Source: Amoebidium appalachense (taxonomy: Eukaryota; Ichthyosporea). Taken from it: a DNA stretch of 64,000 nt. The stretch's first letter is position 1; the number at the start of each line of letters is the position of its first letter. The notes beneath the pieces were generated by a model. That model saw only the letters and a program-made list of their open reading frames with translations. It had not been told where the DNA came from and did not search any database. Below, piece after piece: positions 11,225 to 24,149 of this stretch. A program made the position numbers and the translations under genes. The DNA is taken from assembly GCA_963693365.1 (NCBI GenBank), contig CAVNZM010000001.1, positions 2,480,001 through 2,544,000 on the forward strand, in the 5' to 3' direction.

Positions 11225-12592
11225 CCTTTTTAGGTGGTGCGTGTGGTTGCGGGGACACATCGCGGGTGCACGTGCGCGCACATTACACAGGCACGCGCAA
11301 AATGTAGGTGCACCGGCCGCACGCATCTGATACTCTTTCTGGTTTGTTTTTTGACTTTTTTTTTTTTTTTGTGCCGCGGGGGGGGGGGATAACGAAGTAC
11401 ACAGGCATCGTAAGCATAGACACATTCATTGCCGTTCTCTCACGTAGACGCAAAGAGACGTTGGCTAGATATGCAATTATCAGCTGCCTTGTCTTTTTTT
11501 TGGGGGGGGGGGGGGGGGACCAAAAAAAACGGGGGGGGGGGGGGGGGGAGGGGGGGAGGTATAGATAGAGGTAAGGGAGTGGGGTTTACGAATGCACAAC
11601 CACAGGTGCCTCACACCATACTTAATCCTCCTAATTCTTGACAAATGGCACATTATTATTCTCTTGGTGCTTCTCATTCACCATTATTGTTCAGCACATG
11701 TCTTTATCATTCAACTGCATGCAATGTTTTCTCATTTCCAAAGCCATATCATAGTATATGTCGATCTGTTTTCAAATCATGTTTTGTTGAACTGGCTGGA
11801 TCCTGGTCCACAATAGTTATTCGTAAGCATACCTTCAATATAGTCCCAATATGTGTCTGTGCTGTGTAAGGGGTGATTGATCGGTTGGCAATGCTTTGCC
11901 ACGGGTTTGTTCCATGGGGTGTGTTTGGGTAGCCGTGAGACCAAGATCGATTGCCACTGATGAAGTTGTCAAGCAAAACCCAGTAATAAATGTATTCAGG
12001 CCATGTGTATGATGATGATCAGTTATGTGCAGGTGTATTTACCCCCGTTGCAACAGCGCTTCACCAGTAGATCTCGCTCTTGAAGCAGTGTCTCTCCCCG
12101 AGTGCATGGCATATTAATTCTCACATGCCACAAAGCCTTAGTGTAATTATTACATTTGCTTGCCCCGGCTTATTTGGGCTTCAACCAGACAAAACCTTAG
12201 TTCACGTACATATCACATGTACACACCAGTGCACCTGCACCTTCAAGTACCACAGGCGCTCTGACACAGTGCCAAGGCCCCCTAGATAGGAGGCCTCGCA
12301 CTGTGCATGCGCACACTCTCATCACCGTGATGATCAGCGGCACAGCGGCCGGCTACTCAGGTACAAGCTGACGGTTACACGGGACCCGGCGATATCACGC
12401 GCCATGGCGCCAATCCTTTTGTGAGAGATCTTAGCGCTAGCAGCTAGCGCTCGTTCATGTATACCAACTGAACGGGCAAAGCGCACACAGCAACGCTTAC
12501 GACCAAGACATGTCACACCACTACGGGGGGGGCGGGGGCCACGGTCGTAGGCCCCCAGAGAGTAGGTTTCTAGTGTCCTGTTTGCATGCATA
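11225..12592. other. Spacer between MOB2-like and Piwi genes
   Basis: The left half is the MOB2-like 3' flank, with poly-G runs at 11500-11560 and AATAAA at 11985. The right half is unique sequence upstream of the Piwi start. It contains two short hairpins: an imperfect one at about 12265-12306 (stem of about 15 bp) and a perfect one at 12433-12451 (AGCGCTAG, 3-nt loop, CTAGCGCT). No gene is seen. Confidence 0.6.
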
Positions 12593-13964
12593 ATGCCATT
12601 GCTGCGAGCATGTGTGTGTCAGGCCGACCTGACCTTGGGCGCAGGCTACCCACGCAAGGACAGCCAGGGCAGACAGCACGGCCGGCAGGACCCGCAGCGA
12701 GGGGGGTATGGAGGGGGCAGGGGCCACCACCAAGGGGGACGCAGAGACGGAGGTTAACCGGGGGGCGGCCAGTGGCGTGAAGGTGGGCAGTGTGCGGGAA
12801 GAAGTTGAGTGGTTGTGGGGCGAACGACGAAAGTGGTCTAGACCCGGTACTGGGTGGGAAGTTCTTGCATGGCCAAGCTGCTCTCGTGCTGGCCACTTCC
12901 TCACCTCGTATTATTATAGCTATGTGTTGGCTGCCTACTAAGTGTGTGGGCAGGCGCCGGCCGTGGCAAGTATGCGCCTCTTGAGAAGTTCCCGCGTGAC
13001 AGCAAGCACCGGGACTTAAAGCTCGTGATCAACCACTACTTGTTTGAAACCGACAAGAACAAGGTTTTCTCTATGGTAGGCACTCGGTCAGCATAGAAAC
13101 AGGGCCAAATGGAAAGTTCGCTGTCTGTACTTCTGTTATTTTAATACAGTAGTGGGCTTATGCGCGTGACCTGGGACAGAAATATTAAAAGTGGAGGCAT
13201 GTGCTGCTGTGGGAGTCTGCCTTCTGTGTTACATTCTGGACGTGACTGTGTGCTTGTGTTGGCTAAGGGTAGTTAGCACGTTAACGGTGACTTTTTTCAC
13301 GTGTGCCCTCAAGTGTCCAAATCGTCCCCTCAGATGCATTTTGCTATGGTATAAATCGTTGGTCCTCTTGCTGCTTGAATCCTGCTGCCACCAGTACTAG
13401 GACTGCTTAGTAACAGTTTTTGTAAGTTCTGGTACAGCAGGTTTTATTTTTATTTTTATCTTATTTTATTTTCATCTATTTTTGTTTTATTTTTTTATTT
13501 ATTTATTTTTTTTATTTATTATTTTTTTTTTTTGGGGGGGGGGGGGTGGGGAAGGGGGGGGGGGGGGGGGGGAAGAGGGCGGTTGTTAAAGTGTTGTTTT
13601 TCTTTGTGAGCTCATTCATTCGGTTCGCGCCCCTTGGGCATGCCCCTTTGGCTATCGCCTCTGTTCACTCTGTGGTTTGGATAGCTATGAGGGAGGGTGG
13701 CCTGTGTATACACCTGCTGACGCTGTGTGTTGCAGTACAATGTGACCTTCAGTGCAGCTGACATGTCCAGAAAAAGGTTGGGCCCGGCCGTGCCCTGGTA
13801 GAGCCACATGGTGGTGGCGGGGGCAGGCTAAGCAGCAGGGTGGGCACAGGCAGGGCCAGGTGCTGCGCCTGCACAAGGAGGCTATGATGCTGGGGGACAA
13901 GTGGGTGTTCACCAAAAAGTGCCTGTTCACCACAGACCAATTTGTATGCCAAGCCCCGGGGAAG

Positions 13965-13995
<31 letters not shown>

Positions 13996-15113
13996 GGGGG
14001 GGGAGGGGGGGGGTTAGTTGCTAACAGGTTGGTGGGTTGCAGGATTGCCACAGGCACGTTCACGGTGCCAAACAACCAGGAGGACACCATCACCGTCTCA
14101 ATGTCTGCCACGCTGCACTACGGTTCGAATGGAAGAGACCAGGCATACAACGTGCGTGTACCGGGGCGGGGTGTGGTTCGGGGAGGGGGGTAGGGAGGGG
14201 CGGGGGGGAGACGGTTGGCTGAGGAAGGGAGGGGGGAGGGGGGGGGGGGGGGGGGGGGGGTTGGCCATAGGGGGAGGGTTGCTGAAAGGGTTAGTGCAGG
14301 TCGTCATGAATAACATTTTGACACGAGCACTGGGGCTGCGCCGGTTGGGCCACTGGCACTACGACCCATCCAAGGTACGGCCCAGTAGGTGCTCCATGGG
14401 TGGGCTAGCGCTAAAACCGAGCACTGTTTAAAGCTTGGAGCCTCTGTCCAATAATACCATTAGTAATGGCCGGCATCATATTGGTTACACCCGTTGGATT
14501 CCATGCCCGGATTCGCTCTTTCTTCCATATTAGGTTGCAGGGTCCGCCACTAATTCTTACTATGTTTGTTTACGACTCGTGGGGGCATGACAGTGGTGAC
14601 CAGGGGCATGGCCTGACATGGTAGGGGGCAAAAAACCAGCAATAAGGACCTGGAGACGGTTGGGCTGTGCATGTGGCCCGGGTTCATGACGTCAGTGGTG
14701 CAGACACAAGACACCCTGTGCTGGGCCGTCGATCTTCACCACAAGGTAGGATGGGGCAAGGGGAGGGGGGGAGGGGTGGGGAGGGGGGAGGGGGGAGGGG
14801 GAGGGGGGCGGGAGAGGTTGAGGTGAGGAAAGAGGGAAGGAGGGTATTGGGGGGGGGGGGCGCCGGGGGGTTGTATGGGAGGCAGGGGCAGTAACTGGGG
14901 TTGGTGCAGATGATCCAAAAGAACACGCTGCTGGAGAAATACTTGCAGCATGCAGCAGAGCCACAGAAATTTGAGGATGAAGTCAAAAACAGGATCGTCT
15001 TCACCTTGGTATGTGACTGACATGGCATGCCGTGTGGCTGAGGGCAGGGTGGTGGTGGTGTGTGTGTGTGTGTGTGTTTGTGGGTGTGTTTGTGTGTGTG
15101 TGTGCTTTTTTTT

Positions 15114-15162
<49 letters not shown>

Positions 15163-15643
15163 GGGGGGGGGGGGTAAAACTGATACGATGTACAGTACAA
15201 CAACCGCACATACAGGGTGCTGAGTGTGGACTGGGAGCGCAACCCCGCTGACTGCTTTGACAACAACGGTAAGTGTTGGCCTTCGGACTGGGCTGGCCCG
15301 GGGACGTGTACAGGGAGTCATACTGCTGTTCTGTGCAGGTGTGATGGCGACGTATGGGCAGTACGTGTCAACACGGTACAATGTACGTGTGCCCCGTAGC
15401 AACCAGCCCCTGCTGGTGGCCGAGGCTAGGGGCCAGGTATGAGCATCTATAGGACCTTGAGGGGGGGCAAGGGTGTGTTGGGAGACGGGGGGGGGGAGGG
15501 GGGGGGGTTCTGACACGAACTGGTGCGTGAGCAGAGCATTTGGCTGATTCCGGAGATGTGCATGCTGACTGGCCTCGACAAGAATCAGCAACATAATGGC
15601 TAGTGGGTGCCACGCACGCACAGGGCCAAGGGGGGCGGGCGAA

Positions 15644-15677
<34 letters not shown>

Positions 15678-15780
15678 TGCTGACTGGTTGCTGCCTGCAG
15701 TGTGCGCAAGGCCGTGGTGTCTGCAGGCCAGGTCGATCCAGGTGTGTTCAGGCTGTGTTCCCCACAAGACGGTGTGGAAA

Positions 15781-15814
<34 letters not shown>

Positions 15815-16265
15815 TTTGGTGATGGTGGTGGGGGTTGGAGGGGGGGGCACAAATGCTCATGTGTGAGAGGGGTGGGCAGACGACCGACTGATGCGTCTCA
15901 ACACACTGCTGAGCACCTTGCCTGGCAGTGAGCGGGCCACCACAAACATGCGGCATGGGGCATCAGCCTGGCGTGAGTGGCTTTGTGACCCACACATCCC
16001 TCCATCCTTTACGTCTTTTTGTGTCTTCCTGTGTGTACATGTGTGTGCTGACATCTCCCCTAGGCTCACACCCACGGAGATCAAAGGCTCTCAGCTGCGG
16101 CCCGAGGTGGTCTACACAGTCAGCCCCGAGGCTAATCCCGGCCCCGACGAACAGAAGGACCTCTCCCTAGACAACACGTTTGATTGGACCCGCCTACTGT
16201 ACAAAAAGCTGCTTGGGCCGAAGCGCACAGCCTCCGTAGGTCCATGGTTCTCGGGGGGGGGGACA

Positions 16266-16301
<36 letters not shown>

Positions 16302-16915
16302 CTGGGGGAGGGCTGGGGGAGGGGGGGGGGGGGGGGGAGGGTTGCTTATTGGGTGCATGCAGTGGTGGCTGCTACATGTGGATCGGAAAGATGACTCCGA
16401 GTCGGCCGGCAAGCTTGTGCAGCACATGCGGGACATCATACCCCCATACCCCCACATGCGTGCTCCTGTCCGCAGGTGGGCCCGGGTGTTCAAGCACAAG
16501 TGGTATAAGGGGTGTAGGGGTACTGCATGCTGACATGGGGCCAATGAACGGGCCAGGTTCCGAGGGGTCTGACTTTTGCAAGGTTTTGGCGAGGGAGAAG
16601 GCTCAGGGAAGGATAAAGCGCGAGCTGGTGGTGGTGCTGCTGCCTGATGCCAATAAGGACCGCTACAACAAGATCAAGTCCTTCTGCAGGTGGAGCGGGG
16701 AGGGGGTGGGGGGGGGGGGGTTGAGGGGGGGGGGGGGGGGGGGGGGGGGGAAGCGATTGACACGGTTGGGCAGCTTTGAGCTGGGGGTTCCCTCGCAATG
16801 TGTCACCACAAAGCACTTCACGAGGGAGAATTCGAGAACAGTTAAGTCGGTGATGACTAAGGTCTGCCTGCAGATGTAGGTGCCCCCAGGGCAGGATAAC
16901 GTGTGTGGGGGGGCC

Positions 16916-16948
<33 letters not shown>

Positions 16949-17111
16949 GGGGGAAGGGGGGGGGGGGGAGGGGGGGGGGGAAGAGGTTGCTCACCAGCCC
17001 ACAGACAGGCAAAGGTGGGGGGGCAGCTGTGGTGCGCTAGGCCAGTGGACAGCACCATCGACAAGATAATGGTCGTGGGCATCGATGTGAATCACGACGT
17101 GGTGTGTGCAT

Positions 17112-17159
<48 letters not shown>

Positions 17160-17166
17160 ACACATG

Positions 17167-17209
<43 letters not shown>

Positions 17210-17580
17210 GAGACACACACATAGACAGACATGGACACACACAGACTACCTAGTGCACCCCCCACTCCCCCGTTCCCTCCCCCCCCCCCCTCCCCCCCCC
17301 CCCCCCAGCCCACACACATTCACAGACACACAGGCTATCTAGATTTACATCCCTCCCTCCCTCCCCATCCCCCCCCCCCCCCCCCCCCCCTCCCCCCCCC
17401 CAACACACACACATATATGCACACAGCTGACATGGCAGGCACCGTGCATATTCACAGGTACTATCTTGCCCCCACACTCACGCACTAGCAAATGGACACT
17501 ACCTTGGACACGCGCATGCACACACACACACACACGTGCAGAGAGAGAGGGAACGAGCGAGAGAGGGAGAAAAAAAGGGA

Positions 17581-17637
<57 letters not shown>

Positions 17638-17674
17638 GCAGAGAGAGAGAGAGCAAGAGGGAGAGGGAGAGAAA

Positions 17675-17720
<46 letters not shown>

Positions 17721-18286
17721 AGAGAGAAAGAGAGAGAGAGGGAGTGACTATTTTTCCTGAAGACACACACACACACAGACACGCATGCGCGCACGCGCGC
17801 GCGCGGCGCGCACACACAGACACCATCTCGCATACACTGACTGTTTTGGGCTGCAGGCACAGGGGTCACGGTCTGTTATGGGTTTTTGTGCATCGCTCGA
17901 CCAGCAGTTCACGCAGTACTACTCCGTGGCAGCCCAGCAGGTGTGTGTGTGTGTTACTGCCCCGGGTGCAGTGTGGCTGTGTGGGAGGGCCCACCGGTTG
18001 ATGGGGGTGGGGGATAGGAGAGGGAGCATGAGGAGATAGTGCAACATCTGGACGTGCAGATGGGCAATGCCCTGGAAGCCAACTACCGTCACAACAATAT
18101 TTATCCAGAGACCATCATGGTGAGAGAAGGGGGGGGGGGGGGGGGGGGGGGGGATTCGGCACCAATAATTTACAATGCCGTGCAGGTGTACCGGGACGGG
18201 GTCAGTGATGGCGAGCTGCCGAAAGTTAGGGACGTGGAGGTACCTGTGTATGCTTTTGGGGGCCCAGCGGGTTGGTGGGGGGAGTG

Positions 18287-18339
<53 letters not shown>

Positions 18340-20003
18340 GCTGACGAGGATGGGGGCAGGTGAGTGCTATTTTGAGTGCCATCAGCAAAAAGGAGCAGCG
18401 GTTGCAGGACGAGCAGGGGAAGTGGTTTGAGTCTCTGGTCAACCACTGCCAAGTGTGCTTCTTTGTGGTCAAAAAGCACATCCCCTAGAAGCTGTTCCAC
18501 AGTGTCACACAGGTATTTTACCTCTCTGGCACAAACATGAACAAACACATAAATGAACCCACTCTGATGGACTTGATGCAGCCTGAGGGTGAGAGAGTGT
18601 ACAACTCCCCTCCAGGCACGTGCACGGAGGATGGGAAGACTTGTACGGCAGACACCTTCAACTTCTATCTGGTCTCCCAGAAGACCACACAGGTGCGCAC
18701 CCCCTGCCCTCAGGCAGTTTCCCCGGCCAAGAGGGGGAAGGGGGGGGGGGGGGGGGGGGGGGGGGGGGTGGGGTGGGGGGGTGGGGGGTGGGGGGGTGGG
18801 GGGGTGGGGGGGGACTCATGGGTTGGGGCAGGGCACGGTGTCACCCACACACTTCAATTTGATCCACCACTCGTTGGCCCCCGGTGTGGAATGCCAGAAT
18901 ATACAACAATAGTGCACGAGTTGGCATATGCATTCGCACGCACGTGCACAGCACGATTCTTCATTAGTTGCACATCTTTGGTTTACACAGGTTGCACGAG
19001 CACATAGCATACATAGGTACGATCGTTTATTTGTGCTTTATCTCCCTTTATTTCATAAGCATGTCCGGCATGCTCTTGTTTGCCCTCTGTTATTCATTAG
19101 GCACGTGTGGTATTCATAGTTTGTTTAGCTATTGGCGATAGCGAGAGGAAAGCACGCATCCGACGATTGTTGTGCATGCTTTTCATGTTTTCTGTGTAGT
19201 CGGGTGTTTTGTCTGCGGTTGGACCGTATGAGGGGAATGCAGTTTGATTTCCGTTCATGTACGTGTCGTTATATGATTGGTCAGATTTATAGTATTCATA
19301 GTATTTGCCAATCAGATGCGCAAATACCTTTGGATAGATCTGTATTCATGGAATCTGCCTGCGGCAGATAAATAGGTGAGAATCGAGCATAATAAATTAG
19401 ACGTAGATTGACAGAACATGCCACTGTGTTTCTACCTCTCCACACTACCCTCTCTGTTAGTGCTGTGGCATCGTGCATTGCCCAGCACCACTCTGCACGT
19501 GTTTATGTCTGTTAGTTTAGTGGCCTGATCACCCACGTATACTCTCATTCATATGCATGTGTGCCCAGGTACGTGTTAGTTGTAGTGTGTACACTCTGCT
19601 AGTCAGGCGAGAATAGTAGGGACTTTTGCCGTAAGTCAGCACTTTTCTTGCATGGAACACCCTTTGAAGGCATGGCGGAAGCACAAGTACCACCAGGTGT
19701 TGGCCTACAAACTGACTCATCTCTACTACAACTGGCCCGTACGTGCGCCCTGCCCCCCCGCCCCCCTCCCCGCTCCCCCCCCCCCCCCCCCCCCCCTTTT
19801 TCCTGCTCCTTCCCCCCCTCCCCGCGTCCAATGTCTGCCTGCCGCTAGAAAAGAGGGTTGGGTGCTGAGTGGGTGTGCAGGGGACCATCCGTGTTCCTGC
19901 GTCGTGCCAGTATGCACACACACTGACCTACAAAGTCGGCATGCACCTGGGTGGGTGCAACCCTGACGCTAAGGGAATGTCCACACTTCTGCACTGCCTT
20001 TAG
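12593..20003 (+). CDS. PIWI: Piwi-clade Argonaute protein, with one in-frame TAG
   Basis: About 25 exons chain in phase to 845 codons, the usual Piwi length. Exons: 12593-12752, 12954-13075, 13736-13797, 13850-13965, 14054-14151, 14300-14374, 14647-14745, 14910-15008, 15196-15268, 15339-15436, 15535-15598, 15880-15976, 16064-16235, 16363-16459, 16518-16689, 16774-16875, 17005-17098, 17857-17940, 18033-18119, 18186-18239, 18360-18512, 18582-18692, 18832-18885, 19670-19738, 19881-20003. Piwi proteins use small guide RNAs to silence transposons and other targets. The N-terminus is Arg-Gly rich ([12 protein letters not shown]), as in Piwi proteins bound by Tudor domains. Landmarks: [10 protein letters not shown] and [12 protein letters not shown] (PAZ region); [11 protein letters not shown] and [20 protein letters not shown] and VVGIDVNHD (catalytic Asp 17084-17086); [10 protein letters not shown] (catalytic Asp 18195-18197); [17 protein letters not shown]; and SCQYAH with catalytic His 19917-19919. 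A TAG at 18486-18488 interrupts the exon just before KLFHSV. The exon 14/15 junction (58-nt intron) is provisional. AATAAA is at 20203-20208. Confidence 0.88.
17111..17715. repeat. (CA)n microsatellite cluster in a Piwi intron
   Basis: Pure CA tracts lie at about 17111-17157, 17171-17207, 17581-17635 and 17680-17715, separated by poly-C and GA-rich pieces. All fall in the 758-nt intron 17099-17856, the longest intron but one of the gene. Confidence 0.9.
18486..18488 (+). other. In-frame TAG within the Piwi coding sequence
   Basis: Exon 18360-18512 is 51 codons long, in phase at both ends, and matches the Piwi pattern up to VVKKHIP and again from KLFHSVTQ. The codon between is TAG. The gene also ends in a TAG at 20001-20003 at the family's normal C-terminus, so general recoding of TAG is unlikely. 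Either this copy is a recent pseudogene, the base is a consensus error, or there is readthrough. Confidence 0.85.
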
Positions 20004-20202
20004 TGTGTGTATGTATGGGGCTGGTGTGTCGTGTTCCAGCGTAGCGGATGGAATGTGTGTTTGGCACGATGTGTACCGAAGGATGAGCTTGACTCGTCAT
20101 GCCAAGTAGCAGCCTTGTGCTTATTATGGATGCTATGTATATACATGAGACGGTGATGTGGATCATCATGTACCATAGACAATATGTGACCTGCTGGCAC
20201 AA

Positions 20203-20208
20203 AATAAA
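20203..20208 (+). terminator. AATAAA polyadenylation signal, Piwi gene
   Basis: Canonical hexamer 200 nt after the Piwi stop codon at 20001-20003. Confidence 0.6.
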
Positions 20209-20458
20209 ATACTTGGGCACGAATTATTTGGTTTTTTTGTTTGTCGCGCACAATGTGCATGTCCGTTCAACTTGAATCATGAGCCTACCGTACAGTAACA
20301 TCTAGTTCTACTTTTGACTCCGCAAGGTTTATTTGCCTCAATTTTTGCCATGGAATGTGTGTGTGTCACTGTGGGTGTTTGTGGCCACACTGGCCGTGGG
20401 GGTTCGGTTTTTTCCTTTTCCGTTTTCTTTTTTGTCTTTGCTTTGTTTGGAATTTCTT

Positions 20459-20510
<52 letters not shown>

Positions 20511-21064
20511 GGGAGAGGGGGGTCAGAAAGGGGGTGGGGTGGGGGGAGCCCGGGGGGGGGGGGGGGGAGGGGGGGGGGAGGGGGTAGGTGTCGATTCGAT
20601 TTAAGGTGACATGCATATGATGCAATGCCATATGTGTGGTGGGCACCAAGAACTTCGATGATTCGATGACTTCTTCCTTATGCTTCCGCTTTTCGCCCAC
20701 CGCCTGAAAGGCTTGAAGGCGGGGTGGCGCGCAGTGGTTGCTGGACCACTGTGAGTTGTGGCACGTGCAGCTGATGTATTAACAACCTGCTGGGCCACGT
20801 GGCACACACACGTGTACCCACAAACAAACACAAAAAAGAAAAAAGAATGCACACATGTCCAAAGACACAATCACGTATTTCACAAACACGCACATAGTAC
20901 ACGGTACACAGATACACATGTCAACACACACAAGCCTTAATTAAGGAACATGCGACGTTCCCATGTAGTACACTACACGACTGTACATGTATAATAACAC
21001 ATTCGATCTTCGTACATGGTACACATGTCACACGGACACACACACACACACATGTCATACACGT

Positions 21065-21142
<78 letters not shown>

Positions 21143-21371
21143 TGTACATAATCTCACATACACGCACACACGGTCACACACGCACACACACATGTACACA
21201 CACACACACATGCACGCACACACACACGCACGTGCACACACGTACATGTACACGCACACACAAACACGAACACATATTTGGGTACACACGCACACACACA
21301 CATGTACACACACACACACACACAATGTACACGCACGCACACACACGTGCGCACATCTACACGCGTACACT

Positions 21372-21435
<64 letters not shown>

Positions 21436-21635
21436 CTCTCACACACACTCACACACACACACACAAATACAAACACAAACACAGTGACTGAGGGACAAAC
21501 ACACCATTCATTTACATATGTACACAACATACACGGTGCACACGTGCATGCATGCATGTGATGATATTGAAACCAATATGCATATCAGTTTTTGAGATAG
21601 GTGGCGGGCCCGGGGGACTCGGAGTTCTGGCAATC

Positions 21636-21682
21636 CTGGCCTCGCGATCGTTCTCTCGGCGAGAGAACGATCGCGAGGCCAG
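21636..21682. repeat. Perfect 22-bp hairpin with a 3-nt loop
   Basis: The left arm 21636-21657 begins CTGGCCTCGCGATCG and the right arm 21661-21682 is its exact reverse complement. The loop is GGC, and its outer G and C could pair too. A near-perfect palindrome of this length is rare and unstable in most hosts. It can be a true hairpin locus or a foldback junction from sequencing or assembly. Confidence 0.9.
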
Positions 21683-21768
21683 TTATTTGCAGCTGGTGAT
21701 GGTAGTGGTGGTGGTCGTGGTCTGCCCGGAAGGGAAAAGGGGGGGAAGGGAGGGAGGGAGGGAGGGAG

Positions 21769-21829
<61 letters not shown>

Positions 21830-24149
21830 CGGTGCTGTTACAGAGGCCCCATGAAGACTCGACCAACGGTTGCTTTTGCCCGGCCTGCAGGCCCTGCATC
21901 ATACGGCTTTTTTTTGTATCCTAGTTCTGTCGACGTCCGGGCCTGCCAGTAGACCGTCAGTGCTCGGTTTCAAGGCTTTTCATGGACAAAAAATGACCGT
22001 TTATATTAGTTTACATAACCGGTTAGTAGACTCGCAATCATCGTTGGCCTGTGGTCTATTTCCTAGCATGTGAAGAAAAAATCAGAGTTAAAGTAGCTAA
22101 AAAAAACTCTTTATGTAGGCCCTATACCGAAAAAAATACGGTTTACTAGGACCTGGCTCACCTGTGAAAACACATGTACATCAATCCCACGTACACCTCT
22201 CCATAGATAACTGAAAATGTAGCTTATCAGAGAGAAGAGCGGGTCAACAAATTTCCCGTGATAGTTGAGATGTTCAAATGAGCAAATATGCAGCTCACTG
22301 CCACAGCTAGTTAGCAGGTGCCACCTACCCATAAGGACAAGAAATGTAATCGAAAAAATTAGATATTAAATATTTACATGCTGTTCCACACAAAACCGGG
22401 TTATATAACTGCATTTTAGCTCCCTCCAGTCTTGCCAAAATAAATTCTAAAACATTTTGCTGGATATCACATTGATAAACTTCTGAAATCGGATTTCCAT
22501 CACGCATCAGAAAGCCGAACGATGAACCCTAGGGGCCCGTACCCAAGCTTCAAGCGCCAATCGAAAGTGGCTATAGGAACCAAAAATCGAGTTTAGTTAC
22601 AAGAAACTTCGACATTTTGACAGAAACAAAAAGCTTTGGAAGTGCAGTTGATTTTGTTAAGTTGTCTGAATGTTTTAGCCACATGTACAGCGGCTCCAAC
22701 TCACCGTCTATATGAGTTGATGTGGTCAGTGTACTAGTCAGTGTAGGGGAGCTGCACTGCTGAGAGAGGTGTAAACAGTATGTACCAGAGGCTGTGCACA
22801 TTGCACCCGTGCACATCTACAGAACTAGCTATCCAGAATTTATCGCTAAAGCAAGGTCATAGAACTTGACATATGGATAATGATAATTATATAGTTTCTT
22901 TTTCATCTATTCATTTCATAGGGCGGTTGAATAACTCCTTTGAAGAACCGCCTCAAAGATACGGGATAATTTAGCATTGGTGTTAGAAAAAAGCCTTTGC
23001 CGGTCTCCATATCAAAAACGTTGCCTTTTGCAGCCAATCGAAAAATAGAGTGGACCATTTTGCATTTCTTCCTAAACCACGCATAGTATACTCCACACGT
23101 CATGCCATGAGGTTGGCATGGTGCACTGTGCACGTGGCGGCCCTGCATGTTTGCATGGGTGAACGTGAAATCTTCTATACATATGCATGTGATATGTGTG
23201 ACTGAGATTCAAAACGAGACCAGACCAGCAACGGTATGAGTTATTTACTGTACTGTACGGTATATCAGCTGCTAATCGATTTGCAATAATCGATTGATAT
23301 CTGATCAGTTATCTCGAATATCCAATATCGACTCCATGTAATAATGTCATATAATGTAACGTTGTTCTGCATTTGCTGCACTAATCTAAATAATCGCACT
23401 AATACTTGAGATTTTCAGTCGTATGGCAATGACCGGGTTTGCTTGCATGCATTCTGTAATTGTGTTTTTCTGTGTGTGCTGCCACAACTAGGCCACCTTG
23501 TCAGAGAGCTAGATGCAGTTTCTCCGGGTTATCTAGGGGCCGGGCCCGTTGGGATTGTTTTTTAGCTCAGATTTGGTCTGCATTGCTCTTTTAGAGGCTG
23601 ACTTGCTAGCTGTGCCTCGGTAGGTTTTGAGGGGGGCCTGTTGGGAAGCAGCAGTAATGATGTCTTCTTGCGGAGTGTGGTCTGATCAACATCGATGCAT
23701 ATGACTAGTTGGAGCAAACTAGTTTCACGCATACACGTACACTTATAATTAAGGCATTGCCCGCTGGTGTCCTTTGTCACTTGTCGCTTTATTTTTATTT
23801 CGTAGCTTTGGCCTTTTCAGTTCTATTGGTGGTTATGTAGCCTGTGGCTGCACGTTGCCTTCATCAACGGATCAATAAAACCGAGTCAAAAGAAGATTTT
23901 CTATAGTTATATGCGATTGCTGTTTGAAATTTTGCTGCTCATTCGAACACCGTATCTTTGGATACTTGGCCGGGGAATGTGCTGTTTATTTCAACGAGAT
24001 TTACAACTTCATGGAGTTTTGGGGGACCACCATGTTGAAACGGGGGCATCCAATAGTTCGAAGGAGTCCCCAACTATAAAGGCCTCAAAAAAAATTTTCT
24101 CCCTCATTTTTGGTCATTCGACTGCGCCGTTTTCTTCCATAACGACGTC

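Larger units (their letters stand above)
20004..24149. other. Piwi to acyl-CoA synthetase spacer
   Basis: The first part is the Piwi 3' flank with AATAAA at 20203-20208. Then come a poly-G block (20473-20585), (CA)n tracts (about 21063-21137 and 21371-21431), a perfect hairpin (21636-21682) and poly-G at 21772-21829. From about 21900 to 24150 the DNA is ordinary unique sequence without repeats, AT-richer than the genes, with no convincing open frame. The synthetase promoter and 5' leader should be at its right end. Confidence 0.6.

Noticed and set aside
20601-20760. Possible minus-strand exon (EKRKHKEEVIESSKFLVP)
   Set aside because: There is a plausible acceptor and charged residues, but no neighbouring exon, no donor in phase and no recognised family. 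Chance is more likely.
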